Shown piece by piece: positions 8,482 to 16,108 of a DNA stretch of 64,000 nt (position 1 is its first letter; every line of letters starts with the position of its first letter). The translations under genes were made by a program, and so were the position numbers. The stretch is from assembly GCA_028692275.1 (NCBI GenBank), contig JAQUXR010000004.1, positions 66,367 to 130,366 on the forward strand. The letters run 5' to 3'. The notes beneath the pieces are model-generated. The model worked only from the letters and a program-made list of their open reading frames with translations, was not told the DNA's origin and did no database searches. This DNA is from Frisingicoccus sp009929615 (GTDB taxonomy: Bacteria; Bacillota; Clostridia; Lachnospirales; Lachnospiraceae).

Positions 8482-9108
8482 TTATTCAACACATTCGATT
8501 TTGCTGACGGATATCTCATAGGCTGTCCGTCGTTCCACCTGCTCCCCTTCAACTCGTTTCTGATAGGTTCTGCTCTGAATCCGTCCCCATAAATGAATGT
8601 GGGTCCCCACCTCAAACTTCCCTGCAAAACGGGCATTTCTACCCCAGCAGATACACGGCAGGTAATCCGACTTCCCATAAGGCCGGTTTACCGCCAAAAG
8701 CAGGTCAGCAATCTCCCGTCCCAAAGGCGTCATCCGATACACGGGCTGTTTGCAGATATATCCGTCCAGAAAAATACTGTTGGGTTTTAAATTTTCCGGC
8801 TCTTCTTCCAGCAGCTCAGCCTCCCTGACAAAAACAGAAAGCACCAGTCGGTTTCTCCCATCTTCATGCTTATTATAGGAACGGAACTGGCCATGAGCCT
8901 CTAATGTACGCCCTATGTAGTTTTCCGTAACATCAATTAACCGTTCCGAAATCATCAGCGGTATTCGGTCCGCCATGTTGCTGAGCCTCGGAACAACAAC
9001 TTCCACCACATAAAATCCCTCTCCAAATACTTCATGGCTGTATACAAACTCCGAGTCTACAACCCCCACAATTGTCACCTGATTGTTATCCAGCACCTTA
9101 TCTGCCAT
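8482..9108 (-). CDS. SSB-like protein with two OB-fold segments
   Basis: 208 residues. Two SSB-type OB-fold blocks appear in tandem: VTIVGVVDSEFVYSHE with FYVVEVVVPR, and later SIFLDGYICKQPVYRMTPLGREIADLLLAVNR with YLPCICWGRNARFA, the second very close to PriB/SSB single-strand DNA-binding proteins. It lacks the acidic C-terminal tip used by replicative SSB to recruit partners (it ends KIECVE), so it is probably not the housekeeping SSB. Start chosen at 9108 because AAAGGGG lies upstream; the longer frame begins ten codons earlier, with the ribosome site inside it. It is 55 bases upstream of cobO. Role inferred: a single-strand DNA-binding accessory protein. Confidence 0.7.
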   Translation of the reverse strand: MADKVLDNNQVTIVGVVDSEFVYSHEVFGEGFYVVEVVVPRLSNMADRIPLMISERLIDVTENYIGRTLEAHGQFRSYNKHEDGRNRLVLSVFVREAELLEEEPENLKPNSIFLDGYICKQPVYRMTPLGREIADLLLAVNRPYGKSDYLPCICWGRNARFAGKFEVGTHIHLWGRIQSRTYQKRVEGEQVERRTAYEISVSKIECVE

Positions 9109-9314
9109 CTTTTTTTGTTCCCCTTTCTGTATATACAAGTTTTCATCTCGTTTAATATATTTATTCGTTTCACTTTTGTTTTAGAACCGAATTCTTAAAT
9201 GACTTTAGCATGAATTTCTATTGAAATAAACGCAAATTCATTGACATGATTCCACGAAAATCGACTCAAATACCGATTTAAACTGTATTTTACAAAAAAC
9301 CTTTATAAATTTCC

Positions 9315-9342
9315 TTGAAAAAACGCAGTATTATGGTAGAAT
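9315..9342 (+). promoter_or_regulatory. typA promoter
   Basis: -35 TTGAAA (9315-9320), 16-base spacer, extended -10 TGG-TAGAAT (9337-9342). The rest of 9139-9400 is AT-rich with no convincing gene; a short direct repeat GCTCGCAGAA occurs twice in the leader just ahead of the ribosome site. Confidence 0.75.
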
Positions 9343-9400
9343 ATAAAAGTTGTAATAATGCTCGCAGAAGAGCTCGCAGAAGAATTGGAAGGAATAAAAT

Positions 9401-11227
9401 ATGAAAATCAAACGTGAAGATATCCGAAATATTGCTATTATTGCTCATGTAGACCATGGTAAAACAACCCTGGTTGACGAGTTATTAAAACAAAGCGGCG
9501 TGTTTCGTAGCAACCAGGTGGTTCAGGAACGTGTCATGGACTCTAATGATATAGAGCGTGAACGTGGTATCACCATCCTGTCAAAAAACACCGCTGTATA
9601 TTATAAGAATACAAAAATCAACATTATTGATACACCAGGACATGCAGACTTTGGCGGCGAAGTCGAACGTGTTCTGAAGATGGTTGATGGCGTTGTCCTC
9701 GTTGTTGACGCTTTTGAAGGTCCTATGCCTCAGACAAAATTCGTACTGAAAAAGGCTCTTGACCTGAATCTTGCAGTTATTGTCTGTGTCAACAAAATTG
9801 ACCGTCCGGAAGCTCGTCCGGATGAAGTTATCGATGAAGTTCTTGAACTTCTTATGGATTTGGATGCAACCGATGATCAGTTAGACTGTCCATTTGTCTA
9901 TGCTTCCGCAAAAGCAGGTATTGCTCTTTTGGAACTGGATAAAGACGGCCAGAACATGCAGCCACTTTTCGAAACCATCATCGACCACATCCCAGCTCCT
10001 GAAGGTGACCCGGATGCACATACCCAGGTATTAATCAGCACCATCGATTACAACGAATATGTTGGCCGTATTGGCGTTGGTAAAGTATCCAATGGTACCA
10101 TTCAGGTAAATCAGGATGCTATGATTGTTAATGCTCATGACCCTGAAAAAACAAGAAAAGTAAAAATCAGCAAACTCTATGAATTTGATGGACTGGCTAA
10201 AGTCGAAGTTGAAAAAGCAACTGTTGGCTCTATCGTAGCCATTTCCGGTATTTCAGATATCCATATTGGAGATACACTCTGCTCCCCTGAGAATCCGGAA
10301 GCAATTCCTTTCCAGAAGATTTCTGAACCAACGATTTCTATGCACTTTATCGTTAATGACAGTCCATTGGCAGGAAAAGAAGGAAAGTACATTACTTCCC
10401 GTCATCTTCGTGACCGTCTGCTCCGTGAGTTAAACACTGACGTCAGCCTTCGTATTGAAGAAACAGATAATACCGACTGTTTCAAAGTATCCGGACGTGG
10501 TGAACTCCATTTATCTGTATTGATTGAAAACATGCGTCGTGAAGGTTATGAATTTGCAGTCAGCAAAGCTGAAGTTATCTACCATGAAGACGAAAAAGGC
10601 AAACGCCTCGAGCCTATGGAAACTGCAGTTATCGATGTTCCTGATGAATTTACTGGCGTTGTTATTGAAAAGCTCAGCCTTCGTAAAGGTGAATTAACAG
10701 GTATGTCTAAAGCCAGCGGCGGATATTCCCGTCTGGAATTCAACATTCCATCTCGTGGCTTAATCGGCTATCGTGGAGAATTCATGACAGATACAAAGGG
10801 TAACGGTATCCTGAATACATTATTCAGCGGTTATGGTCCATATAAGGGTGAAATTGCTTACCGTCAGACAGGTTCCCTCATTGCTTTTGAATCCGGCGAA
10901 ACACTTGCTTACGGACTCTTCAATGCTCAGGAACGTGGTATCCTCTTCGTCAGCCCTGGAGAAAAAGTTTATGCCGGCATGATTGTTGGACAGAATCCAA
11001 AGGGTGATGATATGGAGCTGAACGTATGTAAGGCAAAACATTTGACAAATACCCGTGCTTCAGGTTCTGATGATTCCTTGAAGCTGACTCCACCTCGTAT
11101 CTTCAGTCTGGAAGAAGCTCTTGACTTCATCGAAAACGATGAACTTGTTGAAGTAACACCAAAAAGTATCCGTATGCGTAAGAAGATTCTTGATAGCAAG
11201 TCTCGTATGCGTGCAGGACGTAAGTAA
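9401..11227 (+). CDS. typA: Ribosome-associated GTPase TypA/BipA
   Basis: 608 residues, the normal length of this translational GTPase of the EF-G/LepA superfamily, which binds 70S ribosomes and acts in ribosome assembly and stress or cold adaptation. G motifs are all present: G1 AHVDHGKTT, the switch region ERERGITILSKNT, G3 DTPGHADFGGE, G4 NKIDRPEAR. The TypA-specific C-terminal domain is recognisable from LTGMSKASGGYSRLEF and SRGLIGYRGEFMTDTKG through RMRKKILD. A GGAAGG ribosome site precedes the ATG. Monocistronic, with its own promoter and a strong terminator. Confidence 0.97.
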   Translation: MKIKREDIRNIAIIAHVDHGKTTLVDELLKQSGVFRSNQVVQERVMDSNDIERERGITILSKNTAVYYKNTKINIIDTPGHADFGGEVERVLKMVDGVVLVVDAFEGPMPQTKFVLKKALDLNLAVIVCVNKIDRPEARPDEVIDEVLELLMDLDATDDQLDCPFVYASAKAGIALLELDKDGQNMQPLFETIIDHIPAPEGDPDAHTQVLISTIDYNEYVGRIGVGKVSNGTIQVNQDAMIVNAHDPEKTRKVKISKLYEFDGLAKVEVEKATVGSIVAISGISDIHIGDTLCSPENPEAIPFQKISEPTISMHFIVNDSPLAGKEGKYITSRHLRDRLLRELNTDVSLRIEETDNTDCFKVSGRGELHLSVLIENMRREGYEFAVSKAEVIYHEDEKGKRLEPMETAVIDVPDEFTGVVIEKLSLRKGELTGMSKASGGYSRLEFNIPSRGLIGYRGEFMTDTKGNGILNTLFSGYGPYKGEIAYRQTGSLIAFESGETLAYGLFNAQERGILFVSPGEKVYAGMIVGQNPKGDDMELNVCKAKHLTNTRASGSDDSLKLTPPRIFSLEEALDFIENDELVEVTPKSIRMRKKILDSKSRMRAGRK

Positions 11228-11235
11228 TATATATC

Positions 11236-11291
11236 AAAACCCATCTGCCCGACATCCCTGTGAAATGGGAGTCTTGGCAGATGGGTTTTTG
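11236..11291 (+). terminator. typA terminator
   Basis: 14-bp stem AAAACCCATCTGCC (11236-11249) with GGCAGATGGGTTTT (11276-11289), followed by T residues. Confidence 0.88.
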
Positions 11292-11345
11292 TAAGCTGCA
11301 AACACACAGTGTTTCAACAGACTCTTTCTAATATTGGGTTTAATG

Positions 11346-11399
11346 AAAATATCCGCCAAATATTCCTATAAACGTAGGAATTCTGGCGGATATTTTTTT
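11346..11399. terminator. Bidirectional terminator between typA and the MATE gene
   Basis: 13-bp stem AAAATATCCGCCA (11346-11358) with TGGCGGATATTTT (11384-11396), and an inner ATTCCTA/TAGGAAT stem stacking on it. T-rich on both outgoing strands; it serves the minus-strand MATE gene and backs up typA termination. Confidence 0.85.
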
Positions 11400-12742
11400 C
11401 AGGCCTCAACCGGCTGATATTTCTTTTTCCATTTGTTTGTTCTAAATCGAAAGAAATAGATGATTCCCCTCGAACATTCATCAATCATCATAGCCACCCA
11501 TATGCCCTGGAGTCCTAGGTGGAACACACCTCCCAGAATATAGGAAAGGAATAAAGCTACCGCCCAGTGGAAGCTGATGCCCACACAAATCGGCACTTTA
11601 ATTTCTCCAACAGAAATCAAAGATTTTGTCATAAGAATGTTAACAGCCCGACCAATTTCTAAAAAGATGTCGATAAAAAGTATCTGTTTTCCAAGTGCAA
11701 GCATTTCCGGCTGATTTGTAAAAATCCCCAGAATCGGATTGCTGAAAAGCCAGATGATAAACATCATTCCAACACATACAGCTGTCGATACTTTTAAGGT
11801 CCACCATACTTTCTTCTCCACTTCTTTAATCTTCCCGCTTCCAAGAAGATATCCGATAACAATCTGTACCGCTTCCGAAATGGCTATAGCATAAACATAG
11901 GCAAAATTTGCCAACAGACTACAATACCCCTTTGTCGCCGTCACCATAGCTCCATAGGGATTAATAATACTTAAAATACAAATCTGTGACAGGTTATAGG
12001 AAAAATTCTCTGCACCGGATGGAATACCGATTTTCAGAAGTTTAAAGAGCATTTCCTTACTGCCCTCTTTTAGATATTTGATTTTCAGTTCAATGTCCGT
12101 ATACCGCCTAAAGGCTATGTAGATAAGAATCAAACCAATGGTTTTGCTGATAACTGTTGATATGGCGGCCCCCACAACCCCGAGTCTCGGAAATCCAAAA
12201 AGACCATTAATCAGAATGATATTCCCTACAATATTAAGAACATTCATTATTATAGAAACAACCATAACTTCTTTCAGACGGGTATGACTTCTTAACACAG
12301 CTGCAAAATTCAGATACATGCCCTGGACCAGAGAAAATCCACCGACAATCATCAGATACATACAGGTTTCGTCCAGAATAGCCCCATCAATATTCATCAT
12401 CTGGAAAATAGGACGGCATAAAAATACAGATATGGCTGATGCAAACAAGCTGACCGAGCCAACAACCAGCATGGATATCAGACTCAGCTGATTGCTTTTA
12501 TATCTGTCCTTTGCTCCAAGACACTGGGTCAGTACAACCGTTGTGGCCATGCAGAGCATATTAATAGTTATTATGATAATATTCATAATCTGATTTCCAT
12601 TGACAATGGCTGCCACCGATTCCTGAGAATAATGACTGACCATAATCTGGTCAATATTTCCAACCAGAAGCTGTAAAAGTAATTCAATAAAAATCGGAAC
12701 TGACATTTTAAATAAATAGGAATTTCTTGTCATTTTATCCAT
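11399..12742 (-). CDS. MATE family multidrug/organic cation exporter
   Basis: 447 residues with twelve predicted hydrophobic spans in two six-helix halves, the size and pattern of MATE antiporters (Na+ or H+ driven export of drugs and metabolites). The start MTRNSYLFKMSVPIFIELLLQLLVGNIDQIMVSHYS and the GAAISTVISK and IGIPSGAENFSYNLSQ segments are typical. It ends in a lysine-rich cytoplasmic tail. A GAGGAG ribosome site precedes the start. It has its own promoter, back to back with that of etfBA, but shares no other operon partner. Substrate cannot be told from sequence. Confidence 0.92.
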   Translation of the reverse strand: MDKMTRNSYLFKMSVPIFIELLLQLLVGNIDQIMVSHYSQESVAAIVNGNQIMNIIIITINMLCMATTVVLTQCLGAKDRYKSNQLSLISMLVVGSVSLFASAISVFLCRPIFQMMNIDGAILDETCMYLMIVGGFSLVQGMYLNFAAVLRSHTRLKEVMVVSIIMNVLNIVGNIILINGLFGFPRLGVVGAAISTVISKTIGLILIYIAFRRYTDIELKIKYLKEGSKEMLFKLLKIGIPSGAENFSYNLSQICILSIINPYGAMVTATKGYCSLLANFAYVYAIAISEAVQIVIGYLLGSGKIKEVEKKVWWTLKVSTAVCVGMMFIIWLFSNPILGIFTNQPEMLALGKQILFIDIFLEIGRAVNILMTKSLISVGEIKVPICVGISFHWAVALFLSYILGGVFHLGLQGIWVAMMIDECSRGIIYFFRFRTNKWKKKYQPVEA

Positions 12743-12788
12743 GGATGTAAATCTCCTCTATTGTCTTTCTTTCCGTATAGCGTTTTAT

Positions 12789-12817
12789 ATTGTAGCATCA
12801 CTATTTTAATTATTCAA
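12789..12817 (-). promoter_or_regulatory. MATE gene promoter
   Basis: Minus-strand -35 TTGAAT (12812-12817), 17-base spacer, -10 TACAAT (12789-12794). Its -35 box directly abuts the etfB -35 box on the other strand. Confidence 0.7.
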
Positions 12818-12846
12818 TTGCTTTTTTATAAAATATAGGTTATAAT
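12818..12846 (+). promoter_or_regulatory. etfBA promoter
   Basis: -35 TTGCTT (12818-12823), 17-base spacer, perfect -10 TATAAT (12841-12846), then a GGAGGAGG ribosome site ahead of etfB. Confidence 0.8.
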
Positions 12847-12887
12847 ATCAGTAACTATTATTATTTTATGGAGGAGGTATAAAATAT

Positions 12888-13664
12888 ATGAATATTTTTG
12901 TTTTAATTAAGCAGGTGCCTGTTATTTCTGAAATAGCGATAAATCATCAGACCTTTACTGCTGACCGTTCTGCTGCAGGTTCCATGATGAATCCATGCGA
13001 TTTGTTTGCTTTGGAAGCCGCTTTTGAGTTAAAAACAAGCAATGGTGGTACTGTCACTGTTCTCACAATGGGGAATGAAAGCAGTGAAAGCCAGCTTCGC
13101 GAAGCTGTTGGCATGGGTGCTGACAGGGCTGTTCGCATTACAGATGATTCCTTCGCCGGTTCTGATACATTGGTCACCGCCAAGGTTCTTGCCACTGCTA
13201 TTCAACATCTCGGCGGAGCTGATTGTATTTTCTGCGGCCAGGCTTCTGTAGATAGTGCAACCGGACAAATCGGCGGAAAACTGTCCGCTTTACTTCATAT
13301 GAATCTGCTTACTTCAGCCAACCATATTGTTTCCAATGAGCGTAATCTTACGATTCGCCGTATAGCCGGAACCGGATATGAAGTATGGAGTGCTCCATTC
13401 CCTGTTGTCTGTTCTGTTTCCGAAGGTGCAAATCACCCGCGTATGGCAACGTTAAGAGGAAAAATGGCCGCAAAAAAAGCAGAAATCGAACTTCTCACAA
13501 ACGAAGATCTGAAACTTTCTGAAGAACAGCTTCTTTCTCTTTCCAAAGTAGAAGCCCTCTTCCCTGCAGCCCGCCAGGAAGTTGGCCATCGCATCATCGG
13601 TGCCGATGAAAAAGAAATGTCTCGGAAACTTGCAGATATTCTCATTGCAAAACATTTGATTTAG
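12888..13664 (+). CDS. etfB: Electron transfer flavoprotein, beta subunit
   Basis: 258 residues, standard for EtfB. Binds AMP or, in bifurcating forms, FAD, and with EtfA carries electrons from flavin dehydrogenases. The family signature is clear in the start MNIFVLIKQVPVI, in GADRAVRITDD and in FCGQASVDSATGQIGGKLSALL. It ends 12 bases before etfA in the same direction. No acyl-CoA dehydrogenase, lactate dehydrogenase or caffeyl-CoA reductase gene is adjacent, so the electron donor for this pair is encoded elsewhere. Whether it is of the bifurcating type cannot be decided from context alone. Confidence 0.94.
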   Translation: MNIFVLIKQVPVISEIAINHQTFTADRSAAGSMMNPCDLFALEAAFELKTSNGGTVTVLTMGNESSESQLREAVGMGADRAVRITDDSFAGSDTLVTAKVLATAIQHLGGADCIFCGQASVDSATGQIGGKLSALLHMNLLTSANHIVSNERNLTIRRIAGTGYEVWSAPFPVVCSVSEGANHPRMATLRGKMAAKKAEIELLTNEDLKLSEEQLLSLSKVEALFPAARQEVGHRIIGADEKEMSRKLADILIAKHLI

Positions 13665-13676
13665 GAGGAGCTCAAC

Positions 13677-14606
13677 ATGAATAATTTGAAAAATATATGG
13701 GTATTTATTGAAACATCTGATAATCAGCCAAAAAGAGTCAGTCTTGAACTTCTGGCAAAAGCACAGAAGCTTGCTTCTGAAATCGGCATTAAGGCAATTC
13801 CTGTTGTCTATCCTGACGGTTCCACCCTTTCCGCTGCTTCTATCAGTAATGGATTAAAGGCAGCTATAGAAAAAGAAAGCCCTGCGCTTCTTTTGATGGG
13901 TTCAACTGCTTTAGGCAAAGACGTCAGTGCCCTGCTCAGTGCTTCTATGAATCTTGGAATTGCTTCGGACTGCACCGACGTTATGTATAGAGATACTGAA
14001 CAGGATTTTCTTTTTATCCGTCCTACTTTTGATGGCAAGCTATATGCCTCCATCTCCTTAAAATCATCGCCTCAGATAGGAACATTTTCTACCGGAACAT
14101 TTCCATTAGAAGACGATGCTCCAGATGTTTTGGAAAATGCTTTAACACTATCTATAGATGATTCCGACACATCCACATTAAAGAGCCAGCTTTTAGAATT
14201 TATTCAGGATTCCAGTCTTGCTCAGGCCAACATTGAAGAAGCTTCTGTTCTGGTATCCGGTGGAAAAGGTCTTGGAAGTGCCGAAGGATTCAATCTACTC
14301 CGTGAACTCGCCGGACTTCTTGGTGGCAGTATTGCTGCTTCCAGAGCTGCTGTGGACGAGGGATGGATTTCCAGAGAATATCAGGTTGGTGCTACCGGAA
14401 AAACTGTAACGCCAAAAATTTATTTTGCCTGTGGTATTTCCGGTGCTGTTGCCCATGTGGCCGGTATGAAAGATGCCGAAACGATTATTGCTATCAATAC
14501 AGATGCCAGTGCACCGATTTTTGATATTGCCCACTATGGCATTGTCGGTGATTTACACAAGGTCATCCCTGAATTGATTTCTATTATCAAAAGTCTTAAA
14601 GGCTAA
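13677..14606 (+). CDS. etfA: Electron transfer flavoprotein, alpha subunit
   Basis: 309 residues. The C-terminal FAD-binding domain is intact: LVSGGKGLGSAEGFN, SRAAVDEGWISREYQVGATGKTVTPKIYFACGISGAVAH-type blocks, then IIAINTDASAPIFDIAHYGIVGDLHKVIPEL. The typical QVGQTGK loop reads QVGATGK. A GGAGGAG ribosome site precedes the ATG. No ferredoxin domain is fused at the N-terminus. It pairs with etfB and is closed by a hairpin terminator at 14611-14670. Confidence 0.95.
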   Translation: MNNLKNIWVFIETSDNQPKRVSLELLAKAQKLASEIGIKAIPVVYPDGSTLSAASISNGLKAAIEKESPALLLMGSTALGKDVSALLSASMNLGIASDCTDVMYRDTEQDFLFIRPTFDGKLYASISLKSSPQIGTFSTGTFPLEDDAPDVLENALTLSIDDSDTSTLKSQLLEFIQDSSLAQANIEEASVLVSGGKGLGSAEGFNLLRELAGLLGGSIAASRAAVDEGWISREYQVGATGKTVTPKIYFACGISGAVAHVAGMKDAETIIAINTDASAPIFDIAHYGIVGDLHKVIPELISIIKSLKG

Positions 14607-14610
14607 CAGA

Positions 14611-14672
14611 AAAAGCTGTTGCAAAATAGCTGAGTAAACACAGACTCAGTTATGGAGCAACAGCTCTTTTTT
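14611..14672. terminator. etfBA terminator, probably bidirectional
   Basis: Stem AAAAGCTGTTGC (14611-14622) with GCAACAGCT (14657-14665) and T run; an inner GCTGAGT/ACTCAGT stem extends it. It also faces the minus-strand operon that ends at 14708. Confidence 0.82.
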
Positions 14673-14707
14673 ATTAGGATGTTTTCATATTAAAAGTCAA
14701 ATGTATA

Positions 14708-15322
14708 CTATGCCCTGACTATAGTAATTATACCAAAAAGCATCAGCAAGCTACCCAGGCATTTATTTAAAATGCGATAAATATTCACAGAAATATACTT
14801 TTTAAAAAGGAGCACAAGTCCAACAAGTACAAGCCACCATACACATGTTCCAACGAACACACCGCCTACCAATCCAACGGCTTCAAATATCCTCAGGTCT
14901 TCAGCAATATGAAGGGTTGAAAAAGCAAGAATAAAAGATAAAAAGGTCGATGGATTTAAAATAGCTGCTGCAAAAGAAGAAAAAAAACAGGCATAAGGTT
15001 TTAAGATTTTCTCTTCTGCTTTCTGTTCTCCTGCTTTCTTACAGAAAATTGAAAGGCCCAACAAGCATACAATGAAACTTCCCGTTATACTGATTATTCG
15101 TTGATGCTCGATAAAAAATCCAGACAATATTCCGATGCCAAATGCACCCACTGAGGCATAAATGACATCTGCCACAGATGAACCCATACCCGTTAAAAAG
15201 CCTGTCCAAAATCCACCATTTAGGGTTCTATTAATCGTCAAAACGCCTATAACCCCTGCAGGAACACCAAATATAATTGCAGTCATCAAACCTTTTACAA
15301 AATAACTACCCATAATTCCCAT
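14708..15322 (-). CDS. LysE/RhtB-type amino-acid or metabolite exporter
   Basis: 204 residues with about six hydrophobic spans. The opening MGSYFVKGLMTAIIFGVPAGVIGVLTINRTLNGGFWTGF carries the LysE family GxPxGP-like motif and the R-G loop, and LNPSTFLSFILAF matches the conserved NP motif. Such proteins export basic or neutral amino acids, homoserine and related small molecules. It starts three bases after the cyclophilin-like lipoprotein gene and is the last gene of the 21.7-14.7 kb operon, so it may export the product or substrate of that operon. Substrate unassigned. Confidence 0.82.
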   Translation of the reverse strand: MGIMGSYFVKGLMTAIIFGVPAGVIGVLTINRTLNGGFWTGFLTGMGSSVADVIYASVGAFGIGILSGFFIEHQRIISITGSFIVCLLGLSIFCKKAGEQKAEEKILKPYACFFSSFAAAILNPSTFLSFILAFSTLHIAEDLRIFEAVGLVGGVFVGTCVWWLVLVGLVLLFKKYISVNIYRILNKCLGSLLMLFGIITIVRA

Positions 15323-15325
15323 ATT

Positions 15326-15862
15326 CTATCTTTTGGCACTGATGGAAACAATTTTATTTCCCCAACCTGCTAAAACCGGATTATTGGCTACTGCCTCATA
15401 AAATTCTTCGGAATAGTCAATATAACCTATCTTGGTATACTCTCCTGTTATTTCTGCGTCCTGATAGAAAAGAACAATTCTGTTGGGGTCTGAGTAATAG
15501 ACTTCTCCACCCTTTTCAGTAGTAATTGTTTCTGGATTTGAAGTAAACTCATAGCTACTGGCTACATCATAATACTGCATCACTTCATAATTTTCATAAT
15601 CATCAAAGTGATATATAGGAAGGTTCCAGCTTTGCCGGCCAACATAGTCAGCAACCTGCTGTGCTGTTTCATTATCCTCTAAATGAAGTGTATAAGGTGT
15701 TCCTCTTTCTCCAAAGGTTACAAGGAGCTCACTTACATTTGAATCTGTCTGGCTCTCTCTTGCTGCCGTCGTTGCCCTTTCTGTATCTGCAGACTTCTGT
15801 CCACAGGCTGAAAGTGTGAAAATCATACTGAGACCTAACATCATTACCATTAATTTCTTCAT
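15326..15862 (-). CDS. Lipoprotein with cyclophilin-like domain
   Basis: 178 residues. The N-terminus MKKLMVMMLGLSMIFTLSACGQ is a lipoprotein signal with lipobox LSAC, placing it on the outer face of the membrane. After a Thr/Ser-rich linker, the domain beginning ELLVTFGERGTPYTLHLEDNETA and passing NRIVLFYQD and TKIGYIDYSEEF fits the bacterial cyclophilin-like family, a beta-barrel without proven isomerase activity. The gene starts three bases after the in-frame end of the frameshifted small gene, so translation may be coupled. The same domain occurs in the flavodoxin lipoprotein at 45849. Function unknown. Confidence 0.75.
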   Translation of the reverse strand: MKKLMVMMLGLSMIFTLSACGQKSADTERATTAARESQTDSNVSELLVTFGERGTPYTLHLEDNETAQQVADYVGRQSWNLPIYHFDDYENYEVMQYYDVASSYEFTSNPETITTEKGGEVYYSDPNRIVLFYQDAEITGEYTKIGYIDYSEEFYEAVANNPVLAGWGNKIVSISAKR

Positions 15863-15865
15863 AAA

Positions 15866-16097
15866 CTATTTTCCTTTCATCTCTTTTAATCTATATATCA
15901 GGTAATCCAGACAGCTTATTTTTTGTTCTTCCTTGATGGACATGCTCTAAAAGACATTCTCTATATTTTGCCAGGAGCAGCATCTCTTCATTATCTTCCT
16001 TTGCTTCTACACATCGCATAAATTTTTGAATCATTTTCTCGTCACATCCAGCATCTTTTAAATTCTGAAGAATATCCTTTTTCGTATATTCAAACAT
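15866..16097 (-). pseudogene. Small helical protein gene with internal frameshift
   Basis: The frame starting at 16097 gives MFEYTKKDILQNLKDAGCDE..., a small helical protein of a type I know from Lachnospiraceae operons, whose relatives end with a CLDYLIYQI-like helix. Here the zero frame instead ends HQGRTKNKLSGLPDI at 15891. Reading the other frame past 15930 restores ISCLDYLIYRLKEMKGK and ends at 15866, just ahead of the next gene. A six-A tract (15919-15924 on the plus strand as T) is a plausible slip site. So this is a one-base frameshift: a true mutation, a sequence error, or programmed slippage. An AAGGGG ribosome site precedes the ATG. It is embedded in the ABC operon. The family memory is the weak point of this call. 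Confidence 0.65.
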
Positions 16098-16108
16098 ATT
16101 TCTACCCC

